A stretch of DNA of 6,668 bases from Massilia sp. (GCA_003520365.1 DOUW01000486.1:1-6668); one strand, 5' to 3'. Shown: positions 1 through 6,644, counted from the first letter of the stretch. Notes: generated from the letters alone by a model not told the origin. Numbers and translations are program-made.

Positions 1-1
1 G

Positions 2-1030
2 CGCGTCACCATGTCGCCGGCCCACATGCTGGCCAAGCAGACGCGCCGCTTCCAGGTCGAGGTGGCGATCGCCGCGCTGGCGCTGGCGGCCAGCGGCGTG
101 CTGGCCTGGGTGCTGGCGCGCTCGCTGACGCTGCCCCTGCGCGACGCGATTGGCGCGCTGCGCGAGATCCGCGGCGGGAATTTCCGGGTCAACCTGCCGG
201 TGACGACCGGCGGCGAGGTCGGTGAATTGCAGGCCTCGATCGGCGAGATGTCGGTGGCGCTCGACCAGTCCAAGCAGGACCTGGAGAACAAGGTGGAAGA
301 GCGCACGCGCGAACTGCTCGCGTCGCGCAACGAGGCGCTGCGCGCCGACGCCGACAAGCGCAAGCTGATCCAGAAGGTGAACAGCATCATCGAGGACGAG
401 CGCAAGAGCATCGCGGTCGAGATCCACGACGAACTGAACGCCTCGCTGATCGCGGTGCGGCTGGAAGCGCAGAGCATCGGCATGCTGGCAGCGAAGGCCG
501 GGCCCAGCGCCGAGGTGGACGAAATCCGCACCAAGGCGCAAGCCATCACGCGCCTGGCGCTCGACCTGTACGCCAACGGCCGGCGCCTGGTGCGCCGCCT
601 GCGCCCCGAGGTGCTCGACATGCTCGGCCTGCACGGGGCGGTGGAAGAGATGCTGCGCCACTACGACAGCGGCTCCGGCTGCCGCTTTGCCTTCCACTCC
701 GAGGGCGATTTCTCGCGCCTCGGCAACGAGCTGGCGATCTCGGCCTACCGCATCGTGCAGGAAGCGCTGTCGAACGTGATGAAGCACGCGCAGGCGTCGA
801 ATGCCCAGGTCACGCTGGCGCTCGACGACGCGCACGAGGTGCTGCGCATCGCGGTCGAGGACGACGGCCAGGGTTTCGATCCGGCCGTCAGCTCGGAGGG
901 CATCGGCATCATCGGCATGCGCGAGCGTGTGTACGCGCTGCACGGCACGATGGCGGTGCGCTCGGCGCCGCAGCGCGGCACCACGGTCGAGATCACGCTG
1001 CCACTATCGGGCGCAACTGCGGTATCTTAG
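2..1030 (+). CDS. Sensor histidine kinase, HisKA_3/NarX-like, 5' end outside the window
   Basis: Membrane-bound sensor kinase that should autophosphorylate on histidine and pass the phosphate to a response regulator, probably LuxR/NarL type; no regulator is visible here. Numbering from the ATG at 11: one transmembrane helix (about 15-37), a HAMP domain (about 38-90), a coiled-coil linker (about 77-125), then a HisKA_3 dimerisation domain with the H-box EIHDEL, phosphoacceptor H139. The HATPase_c domain has its N-box at EALSNVMKHA (N255), G1 at DDGQGF (284-289) and G2 at GIGIIGMRERV (297-307). The frame is open to the left edge and the first residues read like the end of a periplasmic segment running into a second membrane helix. 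The true start, first helix and sensor domain are therefore probably upstream, and the ATG at 11 is probably internal. The stop is TAG at 1028-1030. The ligand cannot be inferred. The kinase assignment is firm; the 5' truncation is an inference. Confidence 0.92.
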   Translation, partial: RVTMSPAHMLAKQTRRFQVEVAIAALALAASGVLAWVLARSLTLPLRDAIGALREIRGGNFRVNLPVTTGGEVGELQASIGEMSVALDQSKQDLENKVEERTRELLASRNEALRADADKRKLIQKVNSIIEDERKSIAVEIHDELNASLIAVRLEAQSIGMLAAKAGPSAEVDEIRTKAQAITRLALDLYANGRRLVRRLRPEVLDMLGLHGAVEEMLRHYDSGSGCRFAFHSEGDFSRLGNELAISAYRIVQEALSNVMKHAQASNAQVTLALDDAHEVLRIAVEDDGQGFDPAVSSEGIGIIGMRERVYALHGTMAVRSAPQRGTTVEITLPLSGATAVS

Positions 1031-1063
1031 CGCCTTGGTTAAATCACGCTTGCCGGAACCCTC

Positions 1064-2752
1064 ATGTCGAACGAATTGAAGACCCCCTATGAACTGGGCA
1101 ACCAGAACCAGACCACCACCTGGAGCGACTGCATCGCCTGGTACGAAGAGCTGGCGCGCCGCTACCCGAGCGTGCTGCGCTTCGGCGCGATCGGCACCTC
1201 GGACGCGGGCGTGCCGATCCACGCCGGCGTGGTCAGCAGCGACGGCGTGTTCAGCCGCGAGGCGATCAAGGGGAGCGGGCGTCCGGTCTTCTTCAACAAC
1301 AACGGCATCCACCCGGGCGAGCCGGAAGGCGTCGACGGCTGCATGGCGCTGGTGCGCGACTTCTGCACGCAGCCGTCGCGCCTGGCCGCGCTGGGCGAGA
1401 CCGTGTTCATCTTCATCCCGCTCTATAACGTCGACGGCAGCCTGAACCGGGCGAACACCTCGCGCGTGAACCAGGACGGCCCGGAGCAGTTCGGCTTCCG
1501 CGGCAACAGCCGCCACCTCGACCTGAACCGCGACTTCGTCAAGTGCGACACCCTGACGGCCCAGGTCTTCAACCAGTTCTTCACGTCCTGGGATCCGGAC
1601 GTCATGGTCGACACCCATACCTCGAACGGCGCCGACTACAGCTACACCATGACCCTGATCCACACCCAGCCCGACAAGCTGGGCGGAGAATTGGGCGGCT
1701 TCCTGCGCGACACCATGCTGCCGGCGATGTACGAACAGATGGCAGCGCGCGGCTGGCCAACTTGCCCGTATGTGAACCCGGTCAAGGACAGCCCCGACCA
1801 CGGCATCGCCGACTTCCTCGAGACCGCGCGCTTCTCGACCGGCTACGCGGCCCTGCACCACACCATCGGTTTCATGCCCGAGACGCACATGCTGAAACCG
1901 TTCGCGGACCGCTACGACTCGATGCGCGCCCTGGTCGAGACCGCGCTCGACTTCACGGTGAAGAACGCCGCGCAGATCCAGGCGCTGCGCCGCGCCGCGA
2001 AAGAGGCGGGCCGCACCCGCGTCGAATGGCCGATCCACTGGACGATGGACGAGCAGAATCCCGGCAGCTTCCGCTTCAAGGGCTACGAGGCCGGCTACAA
2101 GCCGAGCGTGCTGGGCGACTACAGCCGCCTGTACTACGACCGCTCCAAGCCGTGGGAGCGCGACATCGCCTGGTACAACCGCTTCAACGCCGACATCACC
2201 GTGCAAGCGCCGAAAGCCTACGTCATCCCGCAGGCCTGGCGCGAAGCGATCGAGCGCCTGGAACTGAACGGCGTCAAGACCGAGCGCGTGGCCGAGGACC
2301 GCATGGAAGAGGTGGACTACTACCACATCGTGTCGGTCGCCTCGCGTCCGAACGCGTACGAGGGCCACATGTTCCACGACGACGTGCAGCTGGAACAGCG
2401 CTGCGGCCAGGTCCTGCTGCGCGCCGGCGACGTCATCGTTTCGCTGGACCAGGACAAGGCGCGCTACATCGTCGAGACCCTCGAGCCGCTGGCCCACGAC
2501 AGCTTCTTCCGCTGGGGTTTCTTCAACAGCGTATTGGAAAAGAAGGAAGCCTATTCGGATTACGTGTTCGAAGACGAAGCCGAGCGCCTGCTGAACGAAG
2601 AACCCGAGCTGGCCGCGAAGTTCGCCACCTGGAAGGCCGCGAACGCCGAGCTGCTGTCCAACCAGGAAGCCGTCCTCGACTTCATCTTCGCCAACTGCGC
2701 CAAATACCGCGAACCCGAGTGGCGCCGCTACCCGGTATTCATGCTGGGCTAA
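1064..2752 (+). CDS. M14-family zinc carboxypeptidase-like protein
   Basis: Probable zinc metallopeptidase of the M14 (carboxypeptidase A/E-like) fold, 562 aa. The zinc site is complete: HPGE gives H83 and E86, and H185 in VDTHTSNG is the third ligand. LDLNRDF (152-158) supplies the Asn-Arg pair that in this family holds the substrate carboxylate. E273 in GFMPETHML sits where the general-base glutamate is expected. The catalytic domain spans about residues 10-300; the remaining 260 residues are an extension I cannot assign. There is no signal peptide: the N-terminus is polar, and an in-frame stop at 1040-1042 rules out a longer ORF carrying one, so the protein appears cytoplasmic unless exported another way. 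The start ATG has only a weak purine stretch (GGAA near 1055) as ribosome binding site. It begins 33 bp after the kinase stop and may be co-transcribed with it. Substrate unknown: it could trim peptides or act on a modified amino acid or peptidoglycan fragment. Family certain, function not. Confidence 0.9.
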   Translation: MSNELKTPYELGNQNQTTTWSDCIAWYEELARRYPSVLRFGAIGTSDAGVPIHAGVVSSDGVFSREAIKGSGRPVFFNNNGIHPGEPEGVDGCMALVRDFCTQPSRLAALGETVFIFIPLYNVDGSLNRANTSRVNQDGPEQFGFRGNSRHLDLNRDFVKCDTLTAQVFNQFFTSWDPDVMVDTHTSNGADYSYTMTLIHTQPDKLGGELGGFLRDTMLPAMYEQMAARGWPTCPYVNPVKDSPDHGIADFLETARFSTGYAALHHTIGFMPETHMLKPFADRYDSMRALVETALDFTVKNAAQIQALRRAAKEAGRTRVEWPIHWTMDEQNPGSFRFKGYEAGYKPSVLGDYSRLYYDRSKPWERDIAWYNRFNADITVQAPKAYVIPQAWREAIERLELNGVKTERVAEDRMEEVDYYHIVSVASRPNAYEGHMFHDDVQLEQRCGQVLLRAGDVIVSLDQDKARYIVETLEPLAHDSFFRWGFFNSVLEKKEAYSDYVFEDEAERLLNEEPELAAKFATWKAANAELLSNQEAVLDFIFANCAKYREPEWRRYPVFMLG

Positions 2753-2760
2753 TCACCGGC

Positions 2761-2833
2761 GCTTGATCCGCCGCTGGTTTCGGATACGCGGCGCTTCCCG
2801 TAGGGTGGGCTCTCGAGCCCACGCGGATCAAGC
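2761..2833. repeat. REP-like hairpin element, copy 1, inside an 11-bp inverted repeat
   Basis: This intergenic element lies between the M14 gene and the cytochrome-dehydrogenase gene. The outer arms are GCTTGATCCGC (2761-2771) and its exact reverse complement GCGGATCAAGC (2823-2833). Inside, abutting the right arm, is a second stem, GTGGGCTC (2805-2812) with GAGCCCAC (2815-2822). A competing 6-bp stem, CGCCGC (2769-2774) with GCGGCG (2788-2793), could turn the left half into its own hairpin, giving a branched shape. The inner hairpin carries the TCCCGTAGGGTGGGC arm (2796-2810) also found at 4624-4638. The layout resembles REP/MITE-type intergenic repeats. No open reading frame or T-tract is associated. 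Whether it acts in transcription, mRNA stability or mobility cannot be told from this window. Confidence 0.6.
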
Positions 2834-2848
2834 ACACCACGAACAGCA

Positions 2849-2862
2849 CAGGCAACAGCCCC
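2849..2862 (+). repeat. 14-nt direct repeat, copy 1
   Basis: CAGGCAACAGCCCC at 2849-2862 recurs exactly at 4693-4706. In both places it begins 32 nt after the first base of the GCCCACGC arm of the neighbouring hairpin repeat. This suggests that the repeated unit extends beyond the hairpin, with a diverged 24-nt stretch in between. Copy 1 is about 40 bp upstream of the ATG of the cytochrome-dehydrogenase gene, so it lies in or near that gene's 5' leader. Confidence 0.5.
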
Positions 2863-2901
2863 AGGACCGTCTGCACACTGGACAAAGCCAACACAAAAAA
2901 C

Positions 2902-4596
2902 ATGAGACACACGACAAACGCCGCCATCGCCGCCGCCTGCCTCGCCCTGACCGGCCCCGCACAAGCCGCCCCGGCAACCACCGCCGGCCAAACCTACTTC
3001 AACCAGAACTGCGCCAGCTGCCACACCGTCGACAACAAACTGTCCTCGCGCGCCGGCCCCGGCCTCTATAACGTCATCGGCCGCAAGGCCGGCGCCGTCC
3101 CCGGCTACAACTACAGCGACGCGCTGTCGAAAGCCGGCGCGGCCGGTAAAACCTGGACCCGCGAAGAACTCGACGTCTTCCTGCGCGACCCGAACAAGGA
3201 CGTCCCCGGCACGACGATGCCGATCGGGATCGCCGATGAGAAACAGCGCGCCGCCGTGATCGCCTATCTGGCCACGCAAAGCGGGAAGGCCGCCGCGCCC
3301 GCCGCAGCCGCAGCAAGCAAGCGCGCCGCCGCCGACAAGACCGGCGCTTGGCTCGATGACAAGCCAGGCGACCTGCACCACATCAAGCCGACCGAGCTGG
3401 TAAAACCCTACGCCAGCGAAAGCGCCGGCAACGGCCCCAAGCTCGCGCCGCGTCCGGACGGCGTGATGCCGGCCGTCCCGCCAGGTTTCAAGATCGGCAT
3501 CTATGCCGACGGCCTCGGTAAATCGCGCCTGCCGCTGCGCGCGCCGAACGGCGACATCGTCCTGTCCGAAGCCGCCAAGGGCCAGATCACGGTCCTGCGT
3601 TCGAAAGACGGCGAGAAGGCCGAGACGGTCAGCGTCTACGCCACCGGCCTGTCGCGCCCCTACGGCATGGCACTGTGGCCGGCGGAGAATCCGAAGTACC
3701 TGTACGTCGCCAACGTCAACTCGGTGCTGCGCTTCTCCTACAGCGTGGGCGACCTGAAGGCGAAAGGCGAGCCGGAAGTCGTGATCGAGAAGATCAGCGA
3801 CACCAGCGGCGGCCACGTCACGCGCACGATCGCCTTCTCGAAGGATGGCAAGACCATGTTCCTGTCGGTCGGCTCGGCCACCAACGTCGCCGCCAGCATC
3901 GGCCCACAGCCGCCGCAGCCGCTGGCGCAGTGGGAAGCAAAATATGGCGTCGGTGCCGCCTGGGGCGAAGAGACCGAGCGCGCCGCCGTGCTGGCCTTCG
4001 ATGCGGACGGCAAGAACCGCCGGGCGTATGCGAACGGCCTGCGCAACTGCGTCGGCATGATCGTGCACCCGACCACGGGCGACCTGTTCTGCAGCGTGAA
4101 CGAGCGCGACGAACTGGGCGACAACCTGCCGCCGGACTACGTCACGCGCGTCAAGCAGGGCGGCTTCTACGGCTGGCCGTGGTACTACATCGGCGCCAAC
4201 GAGGACCCGCGTTTAAAAGGTATCCGGCCGGACCTGAAGGACAAGACCATCGTGCCCGACACCCTGATCCAGTCGCACTCGGCGCCGCTGGGCATGGTCG
4301 TGTACCAGGCGCCGAAAGGGGCGAAGCACGCCTTCCCGCAGGAGTACGAAGGCGACATCTTCGTCGCGCTGCACGGCTCCTGGAACCGCGGCATCCGCAC
4401 CGGCTACAAGGTCGTGCGCGTGTTCATGAAGAACGGTGTGCCGACCGGGCAGTACCAGGACTTCATGACCGGCATGGTGCTCAGCGACCGCGACGTGTGG
4501 GGACGTCCGGCGGCCGTGGAGGTGGCGGCGGATGGGGCGCTGCTGGTGGTGGATGATGGGGGTGGGGTGGTGTGGCGGATCGTGCCCGGTAAGTAA
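2902..4596 (+). CDS. Cytochrome c - PQQ-dependent sugar dehydrogenase fusion (periplasmic quinohaemoprotein)
   Basis: Exported redox enzyme, 564 aa. A Sec signal peptide covers residues 1-22 (probable cleavage AQA|AP). Residues 26-127 are a class I cytochrome c: CASCH (37-41) binds haem, M106 in TTMPIG is the likely sixth ligand, and GPGLYNVIGRKAG and PGYNYSDAL are typical of c2/mitochondrial-type cytochromes. An Ala/Lys-rich linker (about 128-145) leads to a glucose/sorbosone dehydrogenase beta-propeller (about 185-562). Its family motifs include GLSRPYGMAL (249-258), GGHVTRT (303-309, H305 the likely catalytic base), GLRNCVG (R381-N382 at the PQQ pocket), ERDELGDNLPPDY, SHSAPLG, HGSWNR and GRPAAV. 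It should oxidise a sugar or related alcohol/aldehyde with PQQ and pass electrons to its own haem; the substrate is unknown. No pqq biosynthesis gene is present. The start lacks a clear Shine-Dalgarno sequence (A-rich leader) but is fixed by the signal peptide. REP-like repeats flank the gene. The domains are clear; the electron path is an inference. Confidence 0.92.
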   Translation: MRHTTNAAIAAACLALTGPAQAAPATTAGQTYFNQNCASCHTVDNKLSSRAGPGLYNVIGRKAGAVPGYNYSDALSKAGAAGKTWTREELDVFLRDPNKDVPGTTMPIGIADEKQRAAVIAYLATQSGKAAAPAAAAASKRAAADKTGAWLDDKPGDLHHIKPTELVKPYASESAGNGPKLAPRPDGVMPAVPPGFKIGIYADGLGKSRLPLRAPNGDIVLSEAAKGQITVLRSKDGEKAETVSVYATGLSRPYGMALWPAENPKYLYVANVNSVLRFSYSVGDLKAKGEPEVVIEKISDTSGGHVTRTIAFSKDGKTMFLSVGSATNVAASIGPQPPQPLAQWEAKYGVGAAWGEETERAAVLAFDADGKNRRAYANGLRNCVGMIVHPTTGDLFCSVNERDELGDNLPPDYVTRVKQGGFYGWPWYYIGANEDPRLKGIRPDLKDKTIVPDTLIQSHSAPLGMVVYQAPKGAKHAFPQEYEGDIFVALHGSWNRGIRTGYKVVRVFMKNGVPTGQYQDFMTGMVLSDRDVWGRPAAVEVAADGALLVVDDGGGVVWRIVPGK

Positions 4597-4623
4597 GGCT
4601 ACTGGCGCGCTACCCGTGATGTA

Positions 4624-4668
4624 TCCCGTAGGGTGGGCGCGGCCGGCGTAGGCCCGCCGTGCCCACGC
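4624..4668. repeat. REP-like hairpin element, copy 2
   Basis: TCCCGTAGGGTGGGC (4624-4638) repeats the arm at 2796-2810 exactly, and GCCCACGC (4661-4668) repeats 2817-2824. The hairpin here is longer. GTGGGC pairs with GCCCAC (4633-4638 with 4661-4666), followed by a G-T pair and CGGC/GCCG (4640-4643 with 4656-4659). After one mismatch, GGC/GCC (4645-4647 with 4652-4654) closes a GTAG loop. The outer 11-bp inverted repeat of copy 1 is missing. It begins 28 bp after the stop codon of the cytochrome-dehydrogenase gene and has no T-tract, so it is better read as an intergenic repeat that may also protect the mRNA 3' end than as an intrinsic terminator. Confidence 0.6.
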
Positions 4669-4692
4669 TGCTTGAATGGTCCAATAGCGGGG

Positions 4693-4714
4693 CAGGCAAC
4701 AGCCCCGGTTGCCT
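4693..4714. repeat. 14-nt direct repeat, copy 2, forming part of a small hairpin
   Basis: CAGGCAACAGCCCC (4693-4706) matches 2849-2862 exactly and sits at the same offset from the upstream hairpin arm. In this copy AGGCAAC (4694-4700) also pairs perfectly with GTTGCCT (4708-4714) around a 7-nt loop. Copy 1 lacks the matching right arm. There is no coding signal here; it lies in the 229-bp gap between convergent genes. Confidence 0.45.
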
Positions 4715-4771
4715 CAGCGGGCCAGTGGAAGGACCCAGACTGCTACTGCATCTGGCGGAGCAAGCACTGTT

Positions 4772-4814
4772 TTCGCTTCGGACGTTTTTCTTTGCGTCAA
4801 ACGTCCAAAGCGAA
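4772..4814. terminator. Long stem-loop between convergent genes, probable bidirectional transcript end
   Basis: TTCGCTTCGGACGTTT (4772-4787) pairs with AAACGTCCAAAGCGAA (4799-4814): 16 positions with one C-A mismatch and an 11-nt loop. It begins 11 nt beyond the stop codon of the DUF885 gene on the minus strand, and it is also downstream of the cytochrome-dehydrogenase gene on the plus strand. The position suits a shared terminator. However, no run of T follows the stem on either strand, so it is not a canonical Rho-independent terminator. It may instead block 3' exonucleases after Rho-dependent or read-through ends. Confidence 0.5.
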
Positions 4815-4825
4815 GCATTGAGCTC

Positions 4826-6637
4826 TTACTTGCTCTGCGCAATCCACCGATCCACCTTCGCCTCCAGCAGCGACAGCGGCAGCGTTCCTTCACCCAGCAC
4901 GATGTCGTGGAACTTGCGGATGTCGAACCTGTCTCCCAGCGCGCTTTCCGCGCGGCGGCGCAGCTCCAGGATCTTCAGCGAACCGATCTTGTAGCCCAGT
5001 GCCTGGCCCGGCCAGACCATGTAGCGCTCGATCTGCGCGCGCGAATCCGCTTCGCTGTAGCCCAGCGTCTCCTGGAAGTACTTGATGCCCTGTTCGCGCG
5101 TCCAGCCCTTGGTGTGCATGCCGGTGTCGACCACCAGGCGCGCGGCGCGCAGCATTTCGTCGTTCAGGTGGCCGAAGTAATCCTCCGGCTTGTCGAACAA
5201 TCCCATGTCCTTGCCCAGGGTTTCCGCGTACAGCGCCCAGCCTTCGGTGAAGGCGTTGTTGCCGCCGAACTTGCGGAAGTTCGGCAGGCCCAGTTCTTGC
5301 ACCAGGGCGATGTGGAAGTGGTGGCCGGGCTGGCCTTCGTGCAGGTAGAGCGTGACCATGCCGGTGCTGCCGTACTGGCGCGGATCGTTCACGACCGACC
5401 AGAACACGCCCGGGCGCGAGCCGTCCACCGCCGGCGGGGTGTAGTGGTCCGAGGCCGTGGCGCGGCTCAGTTCCGGTTCGAGGCGCAGGTCGAGCGGGGA
5501 CTTCGGCATCAGGTTGAACATCGACGGCAGCTTGGTGCGCAGCTGGGCGTCGAGCTTGCGGTAGACGTCGATGACTTCCTGGTCGGTCTTGAACGGCTTG
5601 TATTTCGCCTGCTGCGAGACCCAGGCCGGCAGGCCGGCGGCAGGTCCCGTGTAGCCCATCTTCGGACCGATGCGGCCATACTCTCCCTGGATGCGCGCGA
5701 CTTCCTTCAGGCCGATCTCGTGGATCTGCGCGGGGCTCAGGCTGGTCGTGGTCTGGCTCGCCACGCGCACGATGTACCAGTCGGCGCCGTTCGGCAGCGC
5801 GTTCCAGCCGGTGCTGGTGCGCGCTGCCGGCAGGTATTCCTTCTCGAGGAAGGTCGACAGCCGCGCCAGCGCCGGATTGAGCTTGCCACCGATGATGTCG
5901 CCATACAGCTTGGTCAGGCTGCGCTTGTCGGCGTCGGAGAAGCCGGCCGGGAAGTTCTTCACCGGCGCGTAATAGATGCTGGCTTCCGGCGAACCGGCGA
6001 CCAGCTGGCGGAACTGGGGCAGGGCCGACGTCATCACCGGCTTCGGATGCACGATGCCGCGCTTGATCCCTTCGCGCATGTTGGCGATCGTCTGGTCGAC
6101 CCAGGGGCCGAGCTGCTCCAGGCGGCTGGCGTAGGCGCGGTAGTCCTTCACGCTGGCGAGCGGCTGGGCGCCCTGGCCGCTGGCGTAGTTCGCCAGCGTG
6201 ACCGGCAGGCTGTCCATCTGGTTGATCGGCAGCAGGTGCTCGGGGAAGGGCTCGAAGCGCAGCGCGGTGGTCAGCTCGTAGTCGAGGATGTCGTAGCTGG
6301 TCTGGTCGCGGCCGTTCAGCCGGTCGCGCTTGATCGCACGCAGGCGCTTCTGGAACGATTTATACCGTTCAAACTGTTTGGCGCGTTCCGCCGGTGCGAT
6401 CGACATGCCGATCTGGTCGATGAAGCGGTTGTCGCCGCTCTCGCTGGCGGACACCGGGTCGAAGCGCGCCAGCGCGTCGTAGTACTCGTCGGCCAGCAGG
6501 TTGAGGGTCTTGCCCGCCTGCGGGTCGACGGCGGCCTGGCTGGTCGCGGCGCCTGCCGGCTGTTCGGCCGCGAGCGCCGGGGCGCAGGCGATGAGGCTTG
6601 CCGCGGCCAGTGCGCCGAGCTTGAAAAACGGGGTCAT
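4826..6637 (-). CDS. DUF885-family metallopeptidase-like protein, exported
   Basis: Envelope protein of the DUF885 family, 603 aa, about the usual full length. The zinc-type motif HEGQPGHH (433-440) matches HExxxGHH, with H433, E434 and H439/H440. E465 in FTEGWALYAE is the likely further metal ligand, giving a gluzincin-like site. Other family blocks are VVDTGMHTKGWTREQ (502-516) and MVWPGQALGYKIG (540-552). The N-terminus is an export signal: K6, a hydrophobic core, then both a lipobox-like LIAC (15-18) and an ALA|A type I site (21-24), so it is either an outer-membrane lipoprotein or a soluble periplasmic protein. AAGGA (6651-6647, read on the minus strand) lies 9 nt before the ATG and supports this start. 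It is convergent with the cytochrome-dehydrogenase gene and has no visible partner. Members are often annotated as putative peptidases; substrate unknown. Family assignment is firm, peptidase activity is inferred from the motif. Confidence 0.94.
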   Translation of the reverse strand: MTPFFKLGALAAASLIACAPALAAEQPAGAATSQAAVDPQAGKTLNLLADEYYDALARFDPVSASESGDNRFIDQIGMSIAPAERAKQFERYKSFQKRLRAIKRDRLNGRDQTSYDILDYELTTALRFEPFPEHLLPINQMDSLPVTLANYASGQGAQPLASVKDYRAYASRLEQLGPWVDQTIANMREGIKRGIVHPKPVMTSALPQFRQLVAGSPEASIYYAPVKNFPAGFSDADKRSLTKLYGDIIGGKLNPALARLSTFLEKEYLPAARTSTGWNALPNGADWYIVRVASQTTTSLSPAQIHEIGLKEVARIQGEYGRIGPKMGYTGPAAGLPAWVSQQAKYKPFKTDQEVIDVYRKLDAQLRTKLPSMFNLMPKSPLDLRLEPELSRATASDHYTPPAVDGSRPGVFWSVVNDPRQYGSTGMVTLYLHEGQPGHHFHIALVQELGLPNFRKFGGNNAFTEGWALYAETLGKDMGLFDKPEDYFGHLNDEMLRAARLVVDTGMHTKGWTREQGIKYFQETLGYSEADSRAQIERYMVWPGQALGYKIGSLKILELRRRAESALGDRFDIRKFHDIVLGEGTLPLSLLEAKVDRWIAQSK

Positions 6638-6644
6638 GTGGGTG

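Noticed and set aside
1004..2497. A 497-codon open frame on the minus strand opposite the M14 gene
   Set aside because: The plus-strand frame encodes a full M14 active site. The antisense translation is rich in Arg/Val/His/Ala with no recognisable motif, as expected from GC-rich codon bias.
2..2752. A dedicated two-component/peptidase signalling system formed by the kinase and the M14 gene
   Set aside because: The gap of 33 bp allows co-transcription, but no response regulator is present, the kinase is incomplete here, and adjacency alone is not evidence of a shared function.
1543..2766. A 407-codon plus-strand frame inside the M14 gene
   Set aside because: It is a frame-shifted shadow of the real gene, dominated by Arg/Pro/His/Gly, with no motif.
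2763..2791. A possible -35/-10 promoter upstream of the cytochrome-dehydrogenase gene (TTGATC with weak AT further on)
   Set aside because: The -10 match is poor at any reasonable spacing, and TTGATC is part of the inverted-repeat arm, so I cannot support a promoter call.
2749..4068. A 439-codon open frame on the minus strand opposite the cytochrome-dehydrogenase gene
   Set aside because: It lies opposite a clear cytochrome-dehydrogenase frame. Its Gly/Ala/Val/Arg-rich translation shows no domain and it runs through the intergenic repeat.
4534..4570. A G-quadruplex at the 3' end of the cytochrome-dehydrogenase gene
   Set aside because: Only three runs of three or more G are close together, so a standard four-run quadruplex is not supported; the composition is reported only as a codon shift.
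4633..4994. Two short plus-strand frames (62 and 111 codons) in the convergent gap and the 3' end of the DUF885 gene
   Set aside because: They start inside the repeat hairpin, have no ribosome binding site, and one runs antisense into the conserved C-terminus of the DUF885 protein. Low-complexity translations with no family features.
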